A stretch of DNA of 64,000 bases from Streptomyces tanashiensis (GTDB lineage Bacteria > Actinomycetota > Actinomycetes > Streptomycetales > Streptomycetaceae). The notes beneath the pieces were generated by a model. That model worked only from the letters and a program-made list of their open reading frames with translations. It searched no databases and was not told the origin of the DNA. Shown here piece by piece: positions 1 to 8,548 of this stretch (its first letter is position 1; each line of letters begins with the position of its first letter). Location: assembly GCF_014648895.1 (NCBI RefSeq), contig NZ_BMRZ01000003.1, positions 1 to 64,000 of the forward strand, given 5' to 3'. Position numbers and translations under genes: made by a program.

Positions 1-389
1 CGCAGGTGCTTCTTCACCGTCATCGGGTAGTACGTGCCGCCCTTGACCGTCGCGTCGTTCGCGACGATCACGCACTCACGCCCCGACACCCGGCCGATGC
101 CCGCGATCACACCCGCCGCCGGGGCCTGGTCGCCGTACATGCCGTTCGCCGCCAGCGGCGCCAGCTCCAGGAACGGCGAGCCCGGATCCAACAGCGTGTC
201 CACCCGGTCGCGCGGCAGCAGCTTCCCCCGCGCGGTGTGCCGCGCCCGGGACTTCTCACCGCCACCGAGCGCGGCCGCCGCGAGCTTGGCGCGCAACGTC
301 GCCGCCAGCTCGTGATGAGCCGCCTCATTGGCCTGCCAGGCCGGCGACGCGGGATCCGCCGCGCTCGTCAGCACAGGTGCCTGCTGCAT
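1..389 (-). CDS. Acyl-CoA carboxylase carboxyltransferase (methylcrotonyl-CoA carboxylase beta type), C-terminus beyond left edge
   Basis: About 129 N-terminal residues are visible, starting at an ATG at 389 and running off the left edge. The text matches the biotin-dependent carboxyltransferase beta family: an [24 protein letters not shown] stretch (about residues 53-72), then [12 protein letters not shown] and an [19 protein letters not shown] block that are characteristic of methylcrotonyl- or propionyl-CoA carboxylases. The family moves carboxyl groups from biotin to an acyl-CoA in leucine or odd-chain fatty acid breakdown. It is divergent from a TetR gene with shared operator-like palindromes, so it is probably repressed by that regulator. 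In many Streptomyces this subunit is followed by a biotin carboxylase, HMG-CoA lyase and acyl-CoA dehydrogenase; those would lie outside the window. Exact acyl-CoA preference cannot be told from this fragment. Confidence 0.85.
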   Translation of the reverse strand, partial: MQQAPVLTSAADPASPAWQANEAAHHELAATLRAKLAAAALGGGEKSRARHTARGKLLPRDRVDTLLDPGSPFLELAPLAANGMYGDQAPAAGVIAGIGRVSGRECVIVANDATVKGGTYYPMTVKKHL

Positions 390-409
390 CCCTCGAGCTC
401 CCTTGCTCG

Positions 410-425
410 GTTAATGAGCGTTAAC
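410..425. promoter_or_regulatory. TetR-type operator half 1 (GTTAA-N6-TTAAC)
   Basis: GTTAATGAGCGTTAAC is an imperfect palindrome with perfect outer arms GTTAA/TTAAC. It lies 20 bp upstream of the carboxylase start and 29 bp (centre to centre) from a second similar site. Binding by the adjacent TetR protein is inferred from position only. Confidence 0.5.
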
Positions 426-437
426 GTATGACGCCCA

Positions 438-455
438 GGTTAACGACCGCTAACC
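438..455. promoter_or_regulatory. TetR-type operator 2 (GGTTA-N8-TAACC)
   Basis: GGTTAACGACCGCTAACC pairs 14 of 18 positions with its reverse complement. It covers the proposed -35 box of the TetR gene, which would allow autorepression as well as control of the divergent carboxylase gene. Confidence 0.5.
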
Positions 456-469
456 GGGTTGTCTAGAAT
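440..469 (+). promoter_or_regulatory. Promoter of the TetR gene, probably leaderless
   Basis: TTAACG (440-445), an 18-bp spacer and TAGAAT (464-469). The -10 box ends 7 nt before the ATG at 477 and there is no Shine-Dalgarno sequence, so transcription probably begins at or next to the start codon. This also supports 477 over an upstream in-frame TTG at 459. Confidence 0.45.
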
Positions 470-476
470 CGAATCC

Positions 477-1073
477 ATGACCACGACCCCGACGGCCTCG
501 ACACGGATGGACGCGCCGACCCGCCGCGAGCAGATCCTCAAAGAGGCCGCACGTCTCTTCGCCGAGCGCGGCTTCCACGGCGTGGGCGTGGACGAGATAG
601 GGGCGGCGGTCGGCATCAGCGGCCCCGGCCTCTACCGCCACTTCCCGGGCAAGGACGCGATGCTCGCGGAGCTGCTCGTCGGCATCAGCGAGCGGCTCCT
701 GTCCGGCGGACGCCTGCGCGTGGCCGAATCCGACGGGGACTCGCGCGTCCTCCTCGGCTCCCTCATCGACGGGCACATCGACTTCGCCCTCGACGACCGG
801 CCGCTGATCACCCTCCACGACCGCGAGCTCGACCGCCTCAAGGACGAGGACCGCAAGCGGGTCCGCCAGCTCCAGCGGCAGTACGTCGAACTGTGGGTCG
901 CGGCGGTGCGGGAGCTGTACCCCGACGCGGGGGAGTCCGAGTCCCGCACGGCCGTCCACGCCGTCTTCGGCCTCCTCAACTCGACCCCGCACCTGGCCGC
1001 GCTCGGCCGTCGGCCCATGGAGGACCTGCTGCGGAAGCTGGCGCACGGGGCGTTCGGGGCGCTGGGCGGGTAG
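477..1073 (+). CDS. TetR/AcrR family transcriptional regulator
   Basis: A 198-residue protein with an N-terminal TetR helix-turn-helix at about residues 14-60 (REQILKEAARLFAERGFHG, then VGISGPGLYRHFPGKDAML), followed by a variable ligand-binding helical domain. Its length is normal for the family. It is divergent from the carboxyltransferase gene, and two palindromes between them fit a local repressor of acyl-CoA catabolism that would respond to an acyl-CoA or related ligand; the ligand is inferred from context, not seen. The ATG at 477 was chosen because a -10 box sits 7 nt upstream and no ribosome-binding site is present. Confidence 0.9.
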   Translation: MTTTPTASTRMDAPTRREQILKEAARLFAERGFHGVGVDEIGAAVGISGPGLYRHFPGKDAMLAELLVGISERLLSGGRLRVAESDGDSRVLLGSLIDGHIDFALDDRPLITLHDRELDRLKDEDRKRVRQLQRQYVELWVAAVRELYPDAGESESRTAVHAVFGLLNSTPHLAALGRRPMEDLLRKLAHGAFGALGG

Positions 1074-1126
1074 TGGCGAGGGGTCCAGGGGCCGGAATGG
1101 GGTGCCCATCGCCTCCGGCGCTCGGA

Positions 1127-1132
1127 CAGAAT
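1127..1132 (+). promoter_or_regulatory. -10 box of a probable leaderless promoter
   Basis: CAGAAT ends 7 nt before the ATG at 1140, with no Shine-Dalgarno sequence before that ATG. No convincing -35 box is visible. Confidence 0.35.
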
Positions 1133-1139
1133 GAGCCCC

Positions 1140-1913
1140 ATGCCGATACTCAGCCGCCCCGCCCTCGTCGAGCACCTCGTCCGCACCCGGATCGCGGGAG
1201 ACGTCGCCACCCCGCGCGACAACAACCTCTCCCACTACCGCAAGCTCGCCAACGGCGACCGGCACTACTGGCTCGGGCTCGAACTCGGCGACCGCTGGAC
1301 CGACGAGCAGGACGTGCTCGCCGTCATGGCCGAGCGGTGCGGCGTGATCGACGACCCGGCGCACCGGGCCGGCCAGGACACCATCGACCCCGAACTCACC
1401 GTCGACGGCCTCGACCGGATGGCCGCCCGGCTGCGCAAGGCCGCGGCCGGCAAGGAGCGGGTCCTCTTCGCGACCGGCCACCCCGGTGCGCTCATCGACG
1501 TCCACAGCCGGGTCGCCGCGGCGCTGCGCGCGCAGGGCTGCGACATCGTCCGGATCCCCGGCGGGCTCGTCGCCGACGAGGGGTACGTCGTGCAGTTCGC
1601 GGACGTCGCCGTCTTCGAGCGCGGCGCGAGCCTGTGGCACACCCACTCCCCGGAGCCGATGAACGCGATCCTCGACGCGCTCGGCGAGGACGGGCGGCCC
1701 GACCTGGTGATCGCGGACCACGGGTGGGCCGGGCGGGCGGGGCAGCGGGGCATCGACTCCGTGGGCTACGCGGACTGCAACGACCCCGCGCTCTTCATCG
1801 GCGAGGCCGAGGGGACGATGCAGGTCACGATCCCCCTGGACGACCACGTCCTGGACCCCCGCTTCTACGAGCCGATGACCGCCTACACCCTGGCGGCGGC
1901 GGGCCTGGCCTGA
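1140..1913 (+). CDS. Phosphatase-like conserved actinobacterial protein
   Basis: A 257-residue protein of a family usually labelled 'phosphatase' in Streptomyces, although I know of no biochemical proof. Visible blocks are FATGHPGALIDVH (about 113-125), GLVADEGYVVQF, LWHTHSPEPMNAIL and a C-terminal VIADHGWAGRAGQRGIDSVG, where the conserved His and Asp residues could bind metal. There is no signal peptide and no membrane segment, so it is probably cytoplasmic. An upstream in-frame ATG at 1131 is possible; 1140 is preferred because of the -10 box 7 nt before it. Its stop codon abuts the stop codon of the convergent CDF gene, the two forming TGATCA. Function is uncertain. Confidence 0.75.
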   Translation: MPILSRPALVEHLVRTRIAGDVATPRDNNLSHYRKLANGDRHYWLGLELGDRWTDEQDVLAVMAERCGVIDDPAHRAGQDTIDPELTVDGLDRMAARLRKAAAGKERVLFATGHPGALIDVHSRVAAALRAQGCDIVRIPGGLVADEGYVVQFADVAVFERGASLWHTHSPEPMNAILDALGEDGRPDLVIADHGWAGRAGQRGIDSVGYADCNDPALFIGEAEGTMQVTIPLDDHVLDPRFYEPMTAYTLAAAGLA

Positions 1914-2864
1914 TCAGGAGGGGTCCGGCGGCCCGGCCTCGCGCTGGGCCACGCCCGGGGTCGGGTCCAGGTACACCCGGCGGATCGCCGGGAAGCGTTC
2001 CCTGAGCTGTGACTCCGCGTCCTCGCACGCCCATTCCACCTGCTCGGCCGACGACACGTCCCGGAAGTCGATCTTCGCCGCGACGAGGATCTCCCCGGGT
2101 CCCTGGATCAGGGTGATCAGGTCGAGGACGTCGATGATGTGCGGGACGGAGAGGAGCTCCTCGCGGATGCCGCCCCGCATGCGGCGCGGGGCCGGCCGGC
2201 CGATGAGGAGTTCGGCGTTGGAGCGGCCCAGGACCCACGCGACGTACACGAGCAGGAGTCCGATGAGGATGGAGGCGACGCCGTCCCAGACATCGGAGCC
2301 GGTGATCTGGACGCCGAGCAGGCCGCCCGCCGCCAGCATGAGGCCGGCGAGGGCGGCGGAGTCCTCCATGACGACCGCCTTGACGGTGGTGTCGGCGGTG
2401 AGCCGCAGGTACCGGGCGAAGGGGGCCTTCATCCGTTCCGCCTCGGCCCTGACCTGCTTGATGCCCGTGCGCAGCGAGAAGCCCTCCAGGACGAAGGCGA
2501 TGCCGAGGACGATGTAGGAGATCGTCGGGTCGCCGACCTCCTCGCCGTGGGTGAGGGTGTGGATGCCGTCGTAGACGGAGAAGACCGCGCCGCCGACGAA
2601 GGTGGCGACCGCGGCCAGCAACGCCCAGACGTAGCGTTCGCCCGCGTAGCCGACGGGATGGTCCTCGTCGGCCGGCTTCTCGCTCCGCTTGAGCGCGGTG
2701 AGGAGCATGGCCTCGGTGACGGTGTCGGCGACCGAGTGGGCGGCCTCCGAGAGCATCGCGCTGGAGCCGCTGACGATGCCCGCGACGACCTTGGCGGCGG
2801 CGATCCCGAGGTTCGCCACCGCCGCCACGATCACTGTGAAGGTGCTTTCGCCGTTTTCCGTCAT
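1914..2864 (-). CDS. Cation diffusion facilitator (CDF) family transporter
   Basis: A 316-residue protein with about six hydrophobic segments. It carries the CDF HxxxD metal-site motif in the second helix (SEAAHSVADTVTEAML, about residues 33-48) and an EDSAALAG motif in the fifth helix, followed by a cytoplasmic C-terminal domain (SVPHIIDVLDLITL...GEILVAAKIDF) of the type that dimerises in CDF exporters. The family exports divalent metals such as Zn, Co, Fe or Mn in exchange for protons; the metal here is not predictable by eye. The ATG at 2864 places the first helix correctly; longer in-frame extensions would overlap the thioesterase gene. It is the last gene of a three-gene minus-strand run after acyl-CoA dehydrogenase and thioesterase, 23 bp downstream of the latter. 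Confidence 0.85.
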   Translation of the reverse strand: MTENGESTFTVIVAAVANLGIAAAKVVAGIVSGSSAMLSEAAHSVADTVTEAMLLTALKRSEKPADEDHPVGYAGERYVWALLAAVATFVGGAVFSVYDGIHTLTHGEEVGDPTISYIVLGIAFVLEGFSLRTGIKQVRAEAERMKAPFARYLRLTADTTVKAVVMEDSAALAGLMLAAGGLLGVQITGSDVWDGVASILIGLLLVYVAWVLGRSNAELLIGRPAPRRMRGGIREELLSVPHIIDVLDLITLIQGPGEILVAAKIDFRDVSSAEQVEWACEDAESQLRERFPAIRRVYLDPTPGVAQREAGPPDPS

Positions 2865-2887
2865 GAATCGGACGGTATGTTCGGTCG

Positions 2888-3757
2888 TCAGCGGGGGACG
2901 CGAACGACACCCTCCTGGATGACGGAGATCGCCAGCCGCCCGTCCTGGGTGTAGATCCGGGCCTGGCCGAGGCCACGCCCGCCGGACGAGGTCGGCGACT
3001 CCTGGTCGTACAGGAGCCACTCGTCGGCCCGGAAGGGGCGGTGGAACCACATGGCGTGGTCCAGGGACGCCCCGACGACGTCGCCCACGGCCCAGCCGCC
3101 CCGGCCGTGGGCCAGGAGGATCGAGTCGAGGAGCGTCATGTCGGAGACGTAGGTCGCCAGGGCGATGTGGAGCAGCGGGTCGTCCGCAAGCTTGCCGTTG
3201 GTGCGGAACCAGACCTGGGAGCGGGGCTCGCGGGGCTGTCCGACCGAGCCCCAGGGCGGGACGTCGGCGTACCGGAGGTCGACCGCGGCGCGGGCCTCGA
3301 CGAGCCGGTCCGCGACCTCGCGGGGGAGGTGGCGGGGGAGCATCTCGGCCGGGGTGTCGAGCGACTCCGGGTCCGGGGCGGGCGGCATGTCGACCTGGTG
3401 GTCGAGCCCCTCCTCGTACGCCTGGAAGGAGGCGGAGAGGTGGAAGATCGGCTGCCCGTGCTGGACGGCGACGACCCGGCGGGTGGTGAAGGAGCGGCCG
3501 TCGCGGATGCGGTCGACCGTGTAGACGATCGGCGCGCCCGGGTCGCCGGCGCGCAGGAAGTACGCGTGCAGGGAGTGCGCGAGCCGGTCCTCCGGTACGG
3601 TCCGCCCCGCCGCCACCAGCGCCTGGGCGGCCACCTGGCCGCCGAAGACGCGGGGGACGATCGAGGGGCGGGACTCGCCCCGGAAGATGTCCTGCTCGAT
3701 CCGCTCCAGGTCGAGCAGATCGAGCAGGTCATCCAGCGCCGTGTGTGCGTCGGGCAC
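2888..3757 (-). CDS. tesB: Acyl-CoA thioesterase II (TesB type)
   Basis: A 289-residue protein, the usual TesB length of about 285-290, with two hotdog domains. Typical TesB blocks are present: RVFGGQVAAQAL (about 37-48), SLHAYFLRAGDP, FHLSASFQ, and in the second half YVSDMTLLDS, SLDHAMWFHRPFRADEWLLY and a C-terminal VIQEGVVR. These include the Asp, Ser/Thr and Gln of the family's catalytic site. It hydrolyses medium- or long-chain acyl-CoA to fatty acid and CoA. Its GTG start at 3757 directly follows the stop codon of the acyl-CoA dehydrogenase gene with no spacer, so the two are probably translationally coupled. Confidence 0.92.
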   Translation of the reverse strand: MPDAHTALDDLLDLLDLERIEQDIFRGESRPSIVPRVFGGQVAAQALVAAGRTVPEDRLAHSLHAYFLRAGDPGAPIVYTVDRIRDGRSFTTRRVVAVQHGQPIFHLSASFQAYEEGLDHQVDMPPAPDPESLDTPAEMLPRHLPREVADRLVEARAAVDLRYADVPPWGSVGQPREPRSQVWFRTNGKLADDPLLHIALATYVSDMTLLDSILLAHGRGGWAVGDVVGASLDHAMWFHRPFRADEWLLYDQESPTSSGGRGLGQARIYTQDGRLAISVIQEGVVRVPR

Positions 3758-4915
<1,158 letters not shown>

Positions 4916-4943
4916 GAGCCGCCTCCTTGTCGCTGCCGGTTGT

Positions 4944-4960
4944 CTAAGCGCTTGCTCAGT
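4944..4960. promoter_or_regulatory. Candidate operator (AAGCGCTT core) upstream of acyl-CoA dehydrogenase
   Basis: CTAAGCGCTTGCTCAGT contains the perfect 8-bp palindrome AAGCGCTT (4946-4953) flanked by AGC/GCT-rich half sites. Similar TGAGCAAGCGCTT sequences occur before TetR-controlled acyl-CoA genes in actinomycetes. Which regulator would bind is unknown. Confidence 0.3.
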
Positions 4961-4986
4961 GTGTTCTGTTCGAAGTTACCCAGCGG

Positions 4987-6162
4987 TCACCCGCCCTGTC
5001 CAGACTCCGCGCCTGTGATCCAGAGCCCCTTCGCCGGGTCGTAGGCGTGGACCGGGCTCCCCTTCGCCCGCCCGCTCGTACGGAAGGCCTTCCCGTCCGG
5101 GGCCCCGATCCGCACCGCACCGCTCCGCCCCTCCGCGCTCCACTCCAGCTCCAGGAACCAGCGGCAGTCGCAGCCCGCCGTGCGGGCGGAGACCAGCAGC
5201 TCCTCGGGCTCGGCCGCGGTGACGGCGTAGGGGAACGAGACGGCCGGGATCGTCCGCCCCTCCTGACCCGAGGCGTCGTACCCGTCGACCGACCGCGCGA
5301 GCGGGCGCGGCGCGTCGAGGTCCACGGTGAACCGGCGCGGGGTGACGGCCCCGCCGCACCCCTCGTCCATCCGGTACGCCGCCCAGGGCAGCGGCTCCGC
5401 CCGCCCCACCACGCGCACGTGCAGCCCCTGGAGGACGACGGCGGATGCCCCCTTCCCCTGCACCGAGATCCGTACGAGCGTCTGCCCGCCGTCCACGGCG
5501 CCGAGCGCCCCGGCCCACCGGGCGGCGTCGGCGGGCACCGGGGGAGCGCCGACCCGCGCGGGGGGCCGGTCGGCGAGATAGGTGTGCCCGCAGCCGTTCT
5601 CCCAGAGGGAGGCGACGGTGTACGTGAACGGGGGCGCCGTCACCGGCTTCGCCTCGGGCGCCGCGCGGTGCCGCGGCTCCCCGCCGCGCCCGGGCAGCAG
5701 GACGGCCCCGAGCGCGAGCGCCACGACGGCGAGGACGGCGCCACCCACCAGCCAGGGCTTGCGGCGCGGCCGCGCGGGGGTGACCACGACGGGCTCGGGT
5801 CCGGGCGGTGCGGCGCCCTGGGCCAGTGGTTCGTCCGGGCCGGTGTCCTGGACCGGTGGTCCGTCGGGGCCGGTGTCCTGGGCCGGTGGTCCGGTCGGTG
5901 CGCCGTCCCGGGCCGGTGGTCTGCGGACGAGGTCCGCGCGCCGCCAGTGCTCCTCCAGCTCCCGCACCTCCTCCGCGTCGGCCCCGCACAGGCGGGCCAG
6001 GCGCCCGACGACGGCGAAGGACTCCGGGACGGCCGCGCCGGAGCCGTAGCGGTGCAGCGTGGAGGCGCTGACGCCGAGCCGCCGCCCCAGCGCCTCGTAA
6101 CTGCGCCCGTCACGCGTCTTCAGCGCGCGCACCCGCGCCGCGAACTCCTCGACCTCGCCCAT
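4987..6162 (-). CDS. Membrane-anchored helix-turn-helix (XRE family) protein
   Basis: A 391-residue protein with three parts. Residues 1-75 form an XRE-type helix-turn-helix (YEALGRRLGVSASTLHRYGSG). Residues about 80-125 are a Gly/Pro/Asp/Gln-rich linker with short repeats of the form QDTGPDGPPV. A single hydrophobic helix (WLVGGAVLAVVALALGAVLL, about 136-155) is followed by a C-terminal domain of about 230 residues, predicted to be outside the cell. No enzyme motif was recognised in that domain. Such architecture could pass an extracellular signal to a DNA-binding domain, or the HTH may serve another role. The gene is divergent from a small secreted protein, with an inverted repeat between them that may be its operator. 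Confidence 0.8.
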   Translation of the reverse strand: MGEVEEFAARVRALKTRDGRSYEALGRRLGVSASTLHRYGSGAAVPESFAVVGRLARLCGADAEEVRELEEHWRRADLVRRPPARDGAPTGPPAQDTGPDGPPVQDTGPDEPLAQGAAPPGPEPVVVTPARPRRKPWLVGGAVLAVVALALGAVLLPGRGGEPRHRAAPEAKPVTAPPFTYTVASLWENGCGHTYLADRPPARVGAPPVPADAARWAGALGAVDGGQTLVRISVQGKGASAVVLQGLHVRVVGRAEPLPWAAYRMDEGCGGAVTPRRFTVDLDAPRPLARSVDGYDASGQEGRTIPAVSFPYAVTAAEPEELLVSARTAGCDCRWFLELEWSAEGRSGAVRIGAPDGKAFRTSGRAKGSPVHAYDPAKGLWITGAESGQGG

Positions 6163-6181
6163 CGGACCGCCCCACGTCTCG

Positions 6182-6222
6182 TTCCACCCCTGTTGCGTTC
6201 TCCCACGTCAGAGGGGGTGGAA
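6182..6222. promoter_or_regulatory. Inverted repeat TTCCACCCC/GGGGTGGAA in the divergent intergenic region
   Basis: Arms of 9 bp at 6182-6190 and 6214-6222, perfectly complementary, separated by 23 bp. It lies between the XRE gene (start 6162, minus) and the secreted protein gene (start 6326, plus). Position suggests an operator, possibly for the adjacent XRE protein. Confidence 0.35.
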
Positions 6223-6325
6223 TGGTTCCGGGACGGGTGGCGGGCGCGTCGTCGTTGCCCGGGGCGGGCGGGGGCCCGACGCTGGTGGAGCACTGACCGA
6301 ACGACCCGACGGGGGATCCACCAGC

Positions 6326-6931
6326 ATGAACAGGCTCCGCACCGCACTCGCCGCCACCGCCGCTGCCGCCCTGGGCCTCGCCGCCCTCGCCGCCGCCCCG
6401 GCGCAGGCCGCCGCCCAGCCCGCCTTCCTCTCCGCCGCGCAGATGCCCGCGTCGTCGACGCCGTGGACCGCCACCCAGGTCTTCACCGGCGTCCCGGAGA
6501 ACGGCGGCGCCCTCTGCGCCCCGTACAAGATCCCGGCGCAGAACAGCCGCTACCGTGAGTTCACCACCGAGCTCGACACCAACGGCGTCCAGATCACCAC
6601 CGTCGCCCGCACCGAGGCCGACGCGGTGAAGCTGGTCGACACCCTCCGCACGGCCCTCGCCGGCTGCGGCCCCCTCCTTGAGCGGCAGAACCCGGGCCTG
6701 CACGCCGTCAGCGCCTACCACGGCAAGCTCGCCGTGGAGGAGGGCGCCTGGGTCTACAGCCTGGACACCGCCGACCCGCAGATCGGCAACACCGACATCC
6801 ACCTGTTCTCCGTCGGCCGCGACGGCCGCACCGTCACCTTCGTCCGCTGGGGCCAGATGGGCGACCTCAAGGACGCCCCGCTGGCCGCCTTCCGCACGAC
6901 GGCGAAGACGGCGGTGAACAAGCTCTGGTGA
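6326..6931 (+). CDS. Small secreted protein of unknown function
   Basis: A 201-residue protein with a clear Sec signal peptide (MNRLRTALAATAAAALGLAA... with an AQA-type cleavage site near residue 32). The mature part of about 170 residues has two cysteines (CAPYKI and AGCGPL) that could form a disulfide. Its general pattern (TEADAVKLVDTLRTALAGC, then a block ending FSVGRDGRTVTFVRWGQMG) recalls the extracellular sensor-like domains found beside actinobacterial kinases (PknH-like), but the match is weak. A GGGGGATCC Shine-Dalgarno precedes the ATG. It is divergent from the membrane-anchored XRE protein, which may regulate it, and converges on the PucR gene with a 7-bp gap. Confidence 0.75.
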   Translation: MNRLRTALAATAAAALGLAALAAAPAQAAAQPAFLSAAQMPASSTPWTATQVFTGVPENGGALCAPYKIPAQNSRYREFTTELDTNGVQITTVARTEADAVKLVDTLRTALAGCGPLLERQNPGLHAVSAYHGKLAVEEGAWVYSLDTADPQIGNTDIHLFSVGRDGRTVTFVRWGQMGDLKDAPLAAFRTTAKTAVNKLW

Positions 6932-6938
6932 GCCCGCC

Positions 6939-8375
6939 TCACCGCAGCGCGAACCACAGCTCCATCCGGACGTCCGGATCGTCCAGGTCCCGGTCGAGCA
7001 GCGCCGCGCAGCGGGCGATCCGCTGACGGACCGTGTTCCGGTGGATCTCCAGGGCCACCGCCGTCCGGTCCCAGCTGCCGTGCAGCGAGAGCCAGGCCCG
7101 GAGCGTCTCGACGAGGGGTTCGCCGAGCGGGGCCAGCACCTCCCGGGCGTACGCGGCGGCCTCGTCGCGGTCCACCAGCGCGGCGAAGCCGCTGGCGCGG
7201 TGCCGGACCAGAGCCGCCCGGGAGGCCTCCGCCCGGCGCAGCGCCCGCGCCGCCTGCGCCTCCCCGGCGGCGAGCTCCGAGGACGTCACGGGGGCGCTCG
7301 CCCCGAGCGTCCACCCCTCCTGCGCGGTGACGGCGGCGGAGGACGGCAGGAGGAGCCGTACGGTGCCTCCGTCGTGGGCCACCAGCGGCGTCCCGAGCTC
7401 CGCCGCCAGGCTCGTCGCCGCGAACGGGGTGCCGTCGCCGCCCCGCGCGTGCACCACCGTCCAGGGCTCCGGGCCCAGGGCGCCCGCGACCTCCGCCGGG
7501 GTCGCGCCGAGCAGCAGCCGCACCAGGGCCCCGTCCCGTACGGTCACGTCCGCGCCCCGGTGCGGGGCCGTCAGCAGGGAGAGCAGGACCACCGCCACGC
7601 CCGCGATCGTGTGGTCGCCCGGGCCGCGCCGCTCCGTCGCCACGCCGAGCGTCAGACCGTCCCCGCCGCCCAGCGCGTAGGCGGCGAGCCGCAGTCCGCC
7701 GCCGTCTCCGCTCGCCGAGGCCGGCCCGCCCGGGCGCGGTCCGAGCACCCCCGCGAGGTCCCGCAGCGCCCGCGCCGCCTCCGCCGGGACCTCCCGGCCG
7801 GCCGCCGCCGACTCGGTGCCGTCCGCCCCGAACAGCACCGCCCGCCCCCCGAGCCGTGAGGCGAGCGCGCCGAGGACCGCCGGGACGGGCGCCTGGCGGG
7901 CCGCGGCCGCCGCCAGGGACTGCTGGGCCTCGGTCACCCGGCGCAGCTCGTGCAGCCGGGCCTCCGCCATGAGCCGCCACAGCGCACGCGCCACCGCCGT
8001 GAAGGGGGTCCTCGGCGGCACCTCGACGAGCGGGAGCCCGTGCCGCGCGCACGCCTCGACGAGCGCGGCGGGGACTGTGTCGTACACGGGGGTCACCCCG
8101 AAGGCGAGCGCCGCGGCCCCCGCCTCCACGACCCGCTCGACGTAGTGCGCCGGATCGGTGAGCAGGACGCCCGCCGTCATCAGCAGCTCGCCGCCGAGCA
8201 GGTACGGATAGGGGTCGGCCATCTCCGAGGTGTGCACCCAGTGGAGCGGGACGTCCTCGGGCCCGGCGAGCAGCCGCAGGCCCAGGTCGGTGCGGGCGAG
8301 CAGCGCGGCGAGCGGCACCGGCGGCGCCGGAGGGGTGGAGCCGGCCTCCGGTGAGGGCGACGGGGTCATCGGCAT
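6939..8375 (-). CDS. PucR family transcriptional regulator
   Basis: About 478 residues with an N-terminal PucR-type ligand domain (about 20-140: LLARTDLGLRLLAGPEDVPLHWVHTSE and GGELLMTAGVLL) and a C-terminal PucR helix-turn-helix (SWDRTAVALEIHRNTVRQRI...LDDPDVRMELWFAL). The middle part resembles a GGDEF-like/CdaR region. PucR proteins control purine, amino acid or polyamine use. This one is divergent from the symporter-ureohydrolase genes and is the likely regulator of that set. Start choice is uncertain: ATG codons at 8390, 8375 and 8369 are all in frame, and an AAGGG lies 9 nt before 8369. Confidence 0.88.
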   Translation of the reverse strand: MPMTPSPSPEAGSTPPAPPVPLAALLARTDLGLRLLAGPEDVPLHWVHTSEMADPYPYLLGGELLMTAGVLLTDPAHYVERVVEAGAAALAFGVTPVYDTVPAALVEACARHGLPLVEVPPRTPFTAVARALWRLMAEARLHELRRVTEAQQSLAAAAARQAPVPAVLGALASRLGGRAVLFGADGTESAAAGREVPAEAARALRDLAGVLGPRPGGPASASGDGGGLRLAAYALGGGDGLTLGVATERRGPGDHTIAGVAVVLLSLLTAPHRGADVTVRDGALVRLLLGATPAEVAGALGPEPWTVVHARGGDGTPFAATSLAAELGTPLVAHDGGTVRLLLPSSAAVTAQEGWTLGASAPVTSSELAAGEAQAARALRRAEASRAALVRHRASGFAALVDRDEAAAYAREVLAPLGEPLVETLRAWLSLHGSWDRTAVALEIHRNTVRQRIARCAALLDRDLDDPDVRMELWFALR

Positions 8376-8548
8376 GGGCCCTTCGTACATCCCCCGCCCG
8401 GACAGTGGAGGAAACGTACACTTCAACGCCGCTTTCCGGCCACCTACTGTCGTGACATCCCAGGGCCGCGGGTACGGGCGGATGTCCCCGCGATCAGCAC
8501 CTGGGCACTCCCCCGCACGACACGCCACCGAGGTGAGAAGGAGGGCCC

